7,396 nt of DNA. It comes from Labilithrix sp. (GTDB lineage Bacteria > Myxococcota > Polyangia > Polyangiales > Polyangiaceae). Position 1 is the stretch's first letter. Each line of letters starts with the position of its first letter. Positions 1 through 4,797 of the stretch are shown here, piece after piece. The position numbers were made by a program, and so were the translations under genes. A model generated the notes under the pieces. It did no database searches, was not told where the DNA came from, and saw nothing but the letters and a program-made list of their open reading frames with translations. The stretch is from the NCBI GenBank assembly GCA_028287035.1, contig JAQBQL010000253.1:1-7396 (forward strand). The letters are read 5' to 3'.

Positions 1-665
1 TGCCGTCACCGTACGGCGTCACCGGCGTGTTCGCCGGGTCGACCGAGGCGGTGCACGAGCACACGCTCGCGCGCACGTACGAGCCGTACCTCGTGCCGAT
101 CAAGGGCCAGGCAGACATCCTCGTCACCGGCGTTCCGTACATCTCGCCGTACAACGTGAACTCGTTCCTGAACCCGCTGCTCGTGCAGGTCATGGTGAAC
201 GGCTACCTGTTCAACATGTACAAGGGCGCGCCGCTCTTGAAGAAGGGCGGCACGATGATCGTGACGCACCCCTGCACGGACATGTTCGACAAGGAGCATC
301 ACGCTCCGTACATCGAGTTCGTGCACAACCTGCTGCCCGAGACGCGTGACGGTCTCGAGCTGCACAAGCGCTACGAGGCGAAGTTCGCGTCGAACCCGGC
401 GTACATCCAGGCGTACCGCACGGGCCACGCGTACCACCCGGCTCACCCGTTCTTCATGTGGTACTGGGGCGAGGCGGGGCGTCAGCACACGGGGCGCGTC
501 ATCGTGGTCGGCGCCGACAACGAGTACATCCCGAAGCTGATGGGCTGGGAGACGGCGCGCTCGATGAACGAGGCGCTCGAGATGGCGAAGGACACCGCGC
601 CGCCGAACCCGGACATCATGCTGCTGCACATGCCGCCGATCGTGATGGCGGAAGTGACGCCCTGA
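1..665 (+). CDS. Lactate racemase-like (LarA/DUF2088) protein, C-terminal part
   Basis: The gene enters from the left edge. The frame is open from base 3 and ends at TGA 663-665, giving about 220 visible residues. The start lies outside the window; the GTG at 27 is internal, because homology-like sequence continues upstream of it. The visible part matches the C-terminal half of LarA-type (DUF2088) proteins: a GVFAG...H segment, then ADILVTGVPYISPYNVNS, then a KKGGTMIVTHP strand (compare the GG-I-I-L segment of LarA), and later HPFFMWYWG and GRVIVVGAD. True LarA is a nickel-pincer lactate racemase. Its nickel and cofactor ligands (Lys184, His200) lie in the part that is missing here, so activity cannot be judged. 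The sequence resembles a distinct DUF2088 subgroup of unknown substrate more than classical LarA. There is no signal peptide or membrane segment in the visible part. A 30 bp gap separates it from the next gene, so co-transcription is possible. Family call fairly sure, reaction unknown. Confidence 0.7.
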   Translation, partial: PSPYGVTGVFAGSTEAVHEHTLARTYEPYLVPIKGQADILVTGVPYISPYNVNSFLNPLLVQVMVNGYLFNMYKGAPLLKKGGTMIVTHPCTDMFDKEHHAPYIEFVHNLLPETRDGLELHKRYEAKFASNPAYIQAYRTGHAYHPAHPFFMWYWGEAGRQHTGRVIVVGADNEYIPKLMGWETARSMNEALEMAKDTAPPNPDIMLLHMPPIVMAEVTP

Positions 666-682
666 GAGGGGCCAGGGCGGCG

Positions 683-688
683 TAGGAT
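683..688 (+). promoter_or_regulatory. Possible -10 box (TAGGAT) for a leaderless start
   Basis: TAGGAT fits the TANNNT -10 consensus and ends 7 nt before ATG 696, the spacing expected when transcription starts at or next to the start codon. The same bases contain AGGA (684-687), 8 nt from the ATG, which could instead be a weak ribosome binding site. No good -35 box is visible 16-18 nt upstream. The two readings cannot be separated from sequence alone. Confidence 0.3.
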
Positions 689-695
689 CCGGCGC

Positions 696-1553
696 ATGGA
701 CGTCGGATTCATCGGTACGGGAAGCATGGGCGCCGCGATGGTGCCGAACCTCGTGGCGGCCGGTCACCGGGTGAGCGTGTGGAATCGCAGCCGCGCCTCC
801 GCGGAGGCTCTGGCCGGCGTGACGGTGCTGGACGGGCCGGAGCAGGCGTTCGCGAACGACGTGGTCATCACGATGCTCGCCGACGACAAGGCGGTACGCA
901 GCGTCGTGCTCGACTCCGGCGCGCTGCAGGCGGCGAAGCCCGGCTGCGTCCACGTGATGGCGGCGACCATCTCCGTCACGCTCGTGGAGGAGCTCGCCCA
1001 GCGCCATCGCGAGGCAGGCGTCGCGTACGTGTCGGCCCCCGTGTTCGGCGTGCCGGCCGCGGCCGCCGCCGCGAAGCTGAACATCGTGGCGGCCGGCGAC
1101 CCCGCGGCGATCGACAAGGTGCAGCCGCTGTTCGACGTCCTCGGCCAGAAGACGTGGCGCCTCGGTGACGATCCGACGCGCGCGAACATCGTGAAGATCG
1201 CCGGCAACATGATGATCACCCTGGCGCTCGAGGCGATGGGCGAAGCGGCCGGCCTCACCGAGCGCTACGGCGTCCCCGGCAAGGAGCTGCTCGACGTCCT
1301 CACGAGCACGCTCTTCGCGAGCCCGAGCTACCAGCGGTACGGCGGCTTCATCGGCAGCCGCACGTACGAGCCCGGGTTCACCCTGACGCTCGGCATGAAG
1401 GACGTGGACCTCGCGCTCGCGGCGGCGCGCGAGAAGGGCGCCAAGCTACCGGCGGCGGAGGTCGTCAAGTCCAGCATGATGACCGCGATCGAGCAGGGCC
1501 TCGGCCAGAAGGACTGGTCGGTGCTCGCCGAGGTCGCCCGCACGCGCTCGTGA
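696..1553 (+). CDS. NAD(P)-dependent oxidoreductase, beta-hydroxyacid dehydrogenase (HIBADH/6PGDH-like) family
   Basis: A 285-residue cytoplasmic oxidoreductase of normal length for the family. The Rossmann fold starts at once with GFIGTGSMGAAM (residues 4-15), the GxGxxG dinucleotide-binding loop. VWNRS (28-32) follows; the Arg after the second strand hints at NADP(H) preference (inference). The substrate-loop region is SAPVFGVP (113-120), where classical 3-hydroxyisobutyrate dehydrogenases read (D/E)APVSGG, so the substrate is probably different. The catalytic Lys is Lys167 in KIAGN (167-171). The C-terminal all-alpha domain includes GMKDVDLALAAAREKGAKLP (233-252), typical of this family. 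The Lys argues against an imine reductase, where it is usually replaced. ATG 696 is chosen because the Rossmann strand begins at residue 2. The stop overlaps the next start (TGATG). Substrate unknown; candidates are short beta-hydroxyacids or aldehydes. Confidence 0.92.
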   Translation: MDVGFIGTGSMGAAMVPNLVAAGHRVSVWNRSRASAEALAGVTVLDGPEQAFANDVVITMLADDKAVRSVVLDSGALQAAKPGCVHVMAATISVTLVEELAQRHREAGVAYVSAPVFGVPAAAAAAKLNIVAAGDPAAIDKVQPLFDVLGQKTWRLGDDPTRANIVKIAGNMMITLALEAMGEAAGLTERYGVPGKELLDVLTSTLFASPSYQRYGGFIGSRTYEPGFTLTLGMKDVDLALAAAREKGAKLPAAEVVKSSMMTAIEQGLGQKDWSVLAEVARTRS

Positions 1554-2416
1554 TGCCGCGGGTGCGCGAGGTGTTCGTCGGACGGGCGGGGCTGCGCGCG
1601 GGCTGGGGCCTCCTCCTGTTCTTCGCGCTGCTCGTGGCGCTCCGCATCGGGCAGCACCTCGTCGAGTCGCGGGTCCTCGGGCTGCCGCCCGCGCGCACCG
1701 CGGAGGCGCTCTGCGCCGAGGAGCTGGTCCGCGCCGGGCTCGTGCTCGCCGTGACGGGGGTGATGGCGCGCCTCGAGCGCCGCCCGGTCGCGGAGTATGG
1801 TCTCGCGCCCTCCCGAGCAACGCGGCTCGCGCTCGAGGGCGCTCTCCTCGGCTTCGTCACGCTCGGCGCGCTCGTCGCGATCCTCCGTGCTCTCGGGTTC
1901 GCCGAGGTGCATCGGTCGGCAGAGTCGGCGGCGTCGCTGCTCCTCGCGGGCGTCGTGTGGGCCGCGGCGTTCGTGGGCGTCGCGGTCTTCGAGGAGCTGG
2001 CGCTCCGCGGCTACCCGCAGGCGGCACTGGCGCGTGCGTTCGGCTTCTGGCCCGCGGCGGTGGTGTGGAGCGTTGTCTTCGGGTTGCTCCACCTGGCAAA
2101 CCCCGGCGAGACGGCGCTCGGCATTGCCCAGGCGGCGGGCATCGCCCTGTTCTTCTGCCTCAGCCTTCGCCTGACGGGCTCGCTGTGGTGGGCCATCGGC
2201 TACCACGCCGCGTGGGACTGGGCCGAGACCTTCTTCTACGGGTCCGCCAACAGCGGACTGCGCTTCCCGGGCCACCTGCTCGAGACGACGCCGCGCGGAC
2301 CGGACCCGTGGAGCGGCGGACCGGCCGGGCCGGAGGGCAGCGTGCTGGCGCTGCTGGTGCTGATGGTGCCGGCCGGCCTCCTGTGGTGGCGCCGGCGTCG
2401 CATGCTCACCGCTTAA
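1553..2416 (+). CDS. CPBP (CAAX/Abi-type) intramembrane glutamic protease
   Basis: A 287-residue polytopic membrane protein with about eight hydrophobic segments, near residues 17-33, 60-72, 98-113, 127-146, 165-180, 188-205, 210-222 and 263-280. The last is followed by RRRR, which suggests a cytoplasmic end. It carries the three CPBP motifs: EELALR (147-152, EExxxR, with catalytic Glu), FGLLH (176-180, FxxxH) and HAAWD (218-222, HxxxD/N). Known members include Rce1 (processing of prenylated CAAX proteins) and bacterial proteins for bacteriocin processing or self-immunity. No prenyltransferase or peptide gene is nearby, so the substrate is unknown. ATG 1553 shares its A with the stop of the upstream gene, pointing to translational coupling. 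A GTG at 1550 would add one residue. No clear Shine-Dalgarno sequence precedes either start. No hairpin terminator is seen after the stop. Confidence 0.88.
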   Translation: MPRVREVFVGRAGLRAGWGLLLFFALLVALRIGQHLVESRVLGLPPARTAEALCAEELVRAGLVLAVTGVMARLERRPVAEYGLAPSRATRLALEGALLGFVTLGALVAILRALGFAEVHRSAESAASLLLAGVVWAAAFVGVAVFEELALRGYPQAALARAFGFWPAAVVWSVVFGLLHLANPGETALGIAQAAGIALFFCLSLRLTGSLWWAIGYHAAWDWAETFFYGSANSGLRFPGHLLETTPRGPDPWSGGPAGPEGSVLALLVLMVPAGLLWWRRRRMLTA

Positions 2417-2466
2417 TTGTCGCTGCGCCTCGTCGTTGGGAGTGGCTCACCCCAACCAATCCCTCC

Positions 2467-2470
2467 GAGG
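2467..2470 (+). promoter_or_regulatory. Ribosome binding site (GAGG) deciding the start at 2478
   Basis: GAGG lies 7 nt upstream of ATG 2478, within CCGAGGCAAGCAGATG. It supports that ATG over the in-frame GTG at 2436, which would put a 14-residue polar stretch ahead of the signal sequence. A further ATG at 2484 has poorer spacing. Confidence 0.6.
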
Positions 2471-2477
2471 CAAGCAG

Positions 2478-3407
2478 ATGAGTATGACGAAGACGTGGAC
2501 GACGCTCCTGGCCGCAGCAATGACGTGTGGCCTCGTCCACTGTGCGGCTCCGGCCGACCAGGGCGCGGCGCAGGGTGAGAGCGAGAGCGCGTCCGCGTCG
2601 TCACCGGTCGACGAAGCAGCCATCGAGAACGTGGCCTCCGAGAGCCAGGCGATCAGCACGCACTGCTGGGCGCAGATCGAGCGACCGATCCCGGGCGACC
2701 TCGTCCTGAAGCTCGGACAGACCATCACCCTCAAGACTGGCGGCGCGAAGTGCCCGGTCGGCGTGACGGAGAAGGTCGCGTACCGCTATTACGTCGAGAA
2801 GGTCGACAACAACGGCAAGATCCTCGCCCCGCGCGTCAGCCCGCAGGGGCCGACCGAGTGGAGCCTCACCAAGTCGACGTTCGACACGAGCCTCCTCCCC
2901 GGCCCGGGCCGTTACCGCATCTACGGGTTCTCGATCCCGGTCGCGTTCATCCCGGCGTGGCAGGCCAACAACGTCGCGGCGCGGGCCATGCCCGTGCGGA
3001 CGGGCAATGCGTACACGACGTTCGTGACGACGAGCTGGTCGGCGGGCACGTACTCGGAGTGCTCCGCCACGTGCGGCGGCGGCACCCAGACGCGCGCTGT
3101 CGCGTGCAAGGACCAGGGCGGCGTCGCCCGCGAGGACAGCTGGTGCAGCGGTCTCAAGCCGGAGGCGATCGCGTCCTGCAACGAGCAGCCGTGCGACGTG
3201 TGCAACGGCGACCCGTGCTGCATCGACCCGATCATGTGCATGGACCCCTGCATGATGAACCCGATGATGTGCGATCCCTGCATGATGGACCCCATGCTGT
3301 GCGATCCGTGCTTCGGCGACCCGCTCTGCGGCGCCCCGCCTTGTCCCCCCGAGTGCATGGCCGACCCGGGGTCCCCGATGTGCGTGGGAAACCCGTGGTG
3401 CCCGTGA
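2478..3407 (+). CDS. Secreted protein/putative lipoprotein with TSP1-like domain and Cys/Met-rich DPC repeat tail
   Basis: A 309-residue exported protein. The signal sequence (residues 1-22) has Lys5, then a hydrophobic stretch ending in LVHC. Cys22 could be lipidated, but His at -1 is atypical for a lipobox and AMTC (14-17) is an alternative, so it may be simply secreted. A low-complexity Ser/Glu/Ala linker follows (about 30-57). Residues 60-183 form an unrecognised domain that looks beta-rich. Residues about 185-239 match a thrombospondin type-1 repeat: WSAGTYSECSATCGGGTQTR, then Cys210, Cys223, Cys234 and Cys239, the W..CS.TCGGG.Q.R pattern with six cysteines. TSP1 domains usually mediate extracellular protein or glycan binding. 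From 245 the chain is a Cys/Met/Asp/Pro repeat tail (see the repeat entry) ending in GNPWCP. Neighbours are another envelope lipoprotein downstream and the membrane protease 61 bp upstream. Adhesion or metal binding are inferences; no catalytic motif is seen. Confidence 0.82.
   Translation: MSMTKTWTTLLAAAMTCGLVHCAAPADQGAAQGESESASASSPVDEAAIENVASESQAISTHCWAQIERPIPGDLVLKLGQTITLKTGGAKCPVGVTEKVAYRYYVEKVDNNGKILAPRVSPQGPTEWSLTKSTFDTSLLPGPGRYRIYGFSIPVAFIPAWQANNVAARAMPVRTGNAYTTFVTTSWSAGTYSECSATCGGGTQTRAVACKDQGGVAREDSWCSGLKPEAIASCNEQPCDVCNGDPCCIDPIMCMDPCMMNPMMCDPCMMDPMLCDPCFGDPLCGAPPCPPECMADPGSPMCVGNPWCP
3210..3332 (+). repeat. Four-unit decapeptide repeat DPCxx(D/N)PxxC inside the TSP1-like protein
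   Basis: In protein residues 245-285 the units read DPCCIDPIMC, one extra Met, DPCMMNPMMC, DPCMMDPMLC and DPCFGDPLCG. Each has Asp-Pro-Cys at the start, a second Asp/Asn-Pro at positions 6-7 and, except in the last unit where it is shifted by one, Cys at position 10. The middle two units are nearly identical at DNA level, so recent duplication is likely. Residues 286-309 continue with looser CPPEC, PGSPMC and NPWCP elements. Cys and Met ligands in short spacing could bind soft metals or form a disulfide ladder (inference). Confidence 0.85.
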
Positions 3408-3413
3408 TGACCG

Positions 3414-3427
3414 GCCGCTTCGGCGGC
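3414..3427 (+). terminator. Small TTCG-loop hairpin just after the TSP1-like gene
   Basis: GCCGC-TTCG-GCGGC forms a 5 bp G/C stem closed by a cUUCGg tetraloop, an unusually stable loop, 6 nt after the stop codon. No T-run follows, so it is not a canonical intrinsic terminator. It could protect the transcript 3' end or pause polymerase. Confidence 0.4.
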
Positions 3428-3449
3428 TGAACGGCAATACGTGAACGCT

Positions 3450-3482
3450 GGCGGCGGGGTCCTCTCGAGGGCACCCGCCGCC
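3450..3482 (+). terminator. GC-rich hairpin, probable terminator between the two envelope-protein genes
   Basis: GGCGGCGGG (3450-3458) pairs perfectly with CCCGCCGCC (3474-3482), a 9 bp all-G/C stem. The loop holds CTCTCGAG-like sequence that may pair further. Downstream bases GTGCTTTG hold only three T in a row, so any termination is weak or Rho-assisted. It lies 28 nt upstream of the next start, so an effect on that gene is also possible. Confidence 0.5.
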
Positions 3483-3498
3483 GTGCTTTGTGCGGTGG

Positions 3499-3504
3499 TA
3501 CGCT
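3499..3504 (+). promoter_or_regulatory. Possible -10 box (TACGCT) for a leaderless GTG start
   Basis: TACGCT fits TANNNT and ends 6 nt before GTG 3511, and no Shine-Dalgarno sequence precedes that GTG. The geometry matches the TAGGAT/ATG arrangement at 683-696. No convincing -35 box is seen; the expected place is occupied by the right arm of the GC hairpin. Confidence 0.35.
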
Positions 3505-3510
3505 CGGTCC

Positions 3511-4797
3511 GTGCTCCCGCGACCGCACCCTCGACGAAGCGCCCGACGGCTGGTGATCGTCGCAACGCTGCTCGCGTCGGGCGTCGCGGCGGCAGCGTGC
3601 TCTACCCTCGTCGGCGTCGAGGACGTTCGCTACCGCAGCACGCGGGACGGCGCCCTCGACAGCCCGACGGTCGACGAAGAAGAGGGCGGCAGCGACGGGG
3701 GCGCCGACAGCGCGGTGCTCCCCGAGGCAGGCGTCCAGGTGGCCGTCGGCTTCCTGCATGCCTGCGCGCGCACCGGCGGCCGCGTGAAGTGCTGGGGCGG
3801 CGACACCAACGGCCAGCTCGGAGACGGCGTCGATCCACCCGGGCCGGACCGGAAGACGCCGCAGGACGTGGTCAGCGTCTCCGACGCGGTGTTCCTCGCC
3901 TCCGGAAACTCGCACTCCTGCGTGGCGCGCGCCAGCGGCAAGGTCTCGTGCTGGGGCAGCAACAGCTTCGGGCAGCTCGGCGACGCCACCGAGGTCGACT
4001 CCCCACGACCCGTCGACGCGATCGGCGTCAACGACGCCGTCACCGTGTCGTGCGGCTCGTCCTTCACCTGCGCCGTCCTCCGCTCCGGCCAGGTCTCCTG
4101 CTGGGGCACCAACGACGAGGGGCAGCTCGGCGACGGCACCACCATCTCGCGCACCACGCCCTCCCCGGTGCTCCAGCTGACGGGCGCGGTCGGCGTGACC
4201 GCCGCGCAGAATCACGCGTGCGCCACCCTCGGCGACGGCGCCGTGAAGTGCTGGGGCGCCAACGAGGACGGCCAGCTCGGCAACGGCACGACGACCGCGA
4301 GCCTCCTGCCGACGTCGACCGCGCTCGCCAGCGCCGCGCAGGTCGCCGCGGCTTCTCAGTTCACGTGCGCGCGCGCGGCTGGAGGCCAGGTGAGCTGCTG
4401 GGGATCGAACCACGTCGGGCAGCTCGGCACGGGCAGCGCGAACCCCGCCCCGAACCCGTCGCCCGCGATCTCCAGCGTCAAGGACGCGATCGCCCTCGCC
4501 ACGGGGTACCAGCACGCCTGCGCGGCCCGGCGCACCGGCGAGGTGATGTGCTGGGGCGCGGCCGGCCAGGGGCAGATCGGGTCGGCCATGATGTACAGCT
4601 CCGACGCGGCGGTGCCCCGTCCCACCACCGTGGTCGGCGTGACCGGCGCGCTCGATGTGTCCGCCGGCGGCGATCAAGCCTGCGCGGTGAACGCGGCGGG
4701 CGCTGTCTTCTGCTGGGGGAACAACGCCTTCGGTCAGCTCGGCAATGGCACCGAGGAGCCGTCCTACGCGGCGGTGCGGGTCACCGGCTATCCCTGA
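3511..4797 (+). CDS. RCC1-repeat seven-bladed beta-propeller lipoprotein
   Basis: From GTG 3511 the protein has 428 residues. It starts with an Arg-rich n-region, a hydrophobic core and AAAC, with Cys30 as the likely lipidation site, so it should sit on the outer face of a membrane. An acidic/Gly linker (about 31-73, including DEEEGG) follows. Seven RCC1-type repeats then fill the rest, about 50 residues each, with the signature (H/F/Q)xCA...GxVxCWGxNxxGQLGxGT. The CWG cores start at residues 94, 147, 197, 247, 296, 347 and 401. Seven repeats make one complete propeller. Each blade has two conserved Cys (CA and CWG), unlike cytoplasmic RCC1, which suits disulfide bonding outside the cytoplasm. 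RCC1 folds bind proteins or lipids; bacterial versions have no settled function. GTG 3511 is preferred over GTG 3490 because of the TACGCT box and a more usual n-region. The 3' end overlaps the convergent peptidase gene by 17 bp. Confidence 0.88.
   Translation: MLPRPHPRRSARRLVIVATLLASGVAAAACSTLVGVEDVRYRSTRDGALDSPTVDEEEGGSDGGADSAVLPEAGVQVAVGFLHACARTGGRVKCWGGDTNGQLGDGVDPPGPDRKTPQDVVSVSDAVFLASGNSHSCVARASGKVSCWGSNSFGQLGDATEVDSPRPVDAIGVNDAVTVSCGSSFTCAVLRSGQVSCWGTNDEGQLGDGTTISRTTPSPVLQLTGAVGVTAAQNHACATLGDGAVKCWGANEDGQLGNGTTTASLLPTSTALASAAQVAAASQFTCARAAGGQVSCWGSNHVGQLGTGSANPAPNPSPAISSVKDAIALATGYQHACAARRTGEVMCWGAAGQGQIGSAMMYSSDAAVPRPTTVVGVTGALDVSAGGDQACAVNAAGAVFCWGNNAFGQLGNGTEEPSYAAVRVTGYP
3730..4794 (+). 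repeat. Seven RCC1 blades (protein-level tandem repeat)
   Basis: The CWG cores are spaced 53, 50, 50, 49, 51 and 54 residues apart. At DNA level TGCTGGGG recurs once per blade and GGNCAGCTCGGC-like sequence follows it in most. Outside these cores the blades differ clearly, so this is an old, diverged protein repeat and not a recent DNA expansion. Blade 6 is the least canonical (GQGQIGSAMM in place of GQLGxGT). Confidence 0.85.

Noticed and set aside
6..1007. Long minus-strand open frame opposite the LarA-like and dehydrogenase genes
   Set aside because: Arg/His/Val-rich translation without motifs, fully antisense to two genes with clear family signatures; typical of GC-rich shadow frames.
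1328..2275. Minus-strand open frame of 315 codons opposite the CPBP protease
   Set aside because: Highly charged Arg/Glu composition, no domain, and the opposite strand carries all three CPBP motifs.
1553..2416. CPBP protease considered as bacteriocin immunity or an abortive-infection gene
   Set aside because: No bacteriocin, toxin or phage-defence partner in the window; the family has many other roles.
2436..2477. Start of the TSP1-like protein at GTG 2436
   Set aside because: It adds 14 polar residues before the signal sequence and lacks a ribosome binding site, while ATG 2478 has GAGG at good spacing.
3210..3404. Cys-rich tail considered as a ribosomal-peptide (RiPP) precursor core
   Set aside because: It is the C-terminus of a 309-residue exported protein, and no modification enzyme gene is nearby.
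3730..4794. Periodic repeats considered as a CRISPR array or DNA satellite
   Set aside because: Period of about 150 bp, kept in one reading frame with RCC1 protein signatures; conservation is at protein level only.
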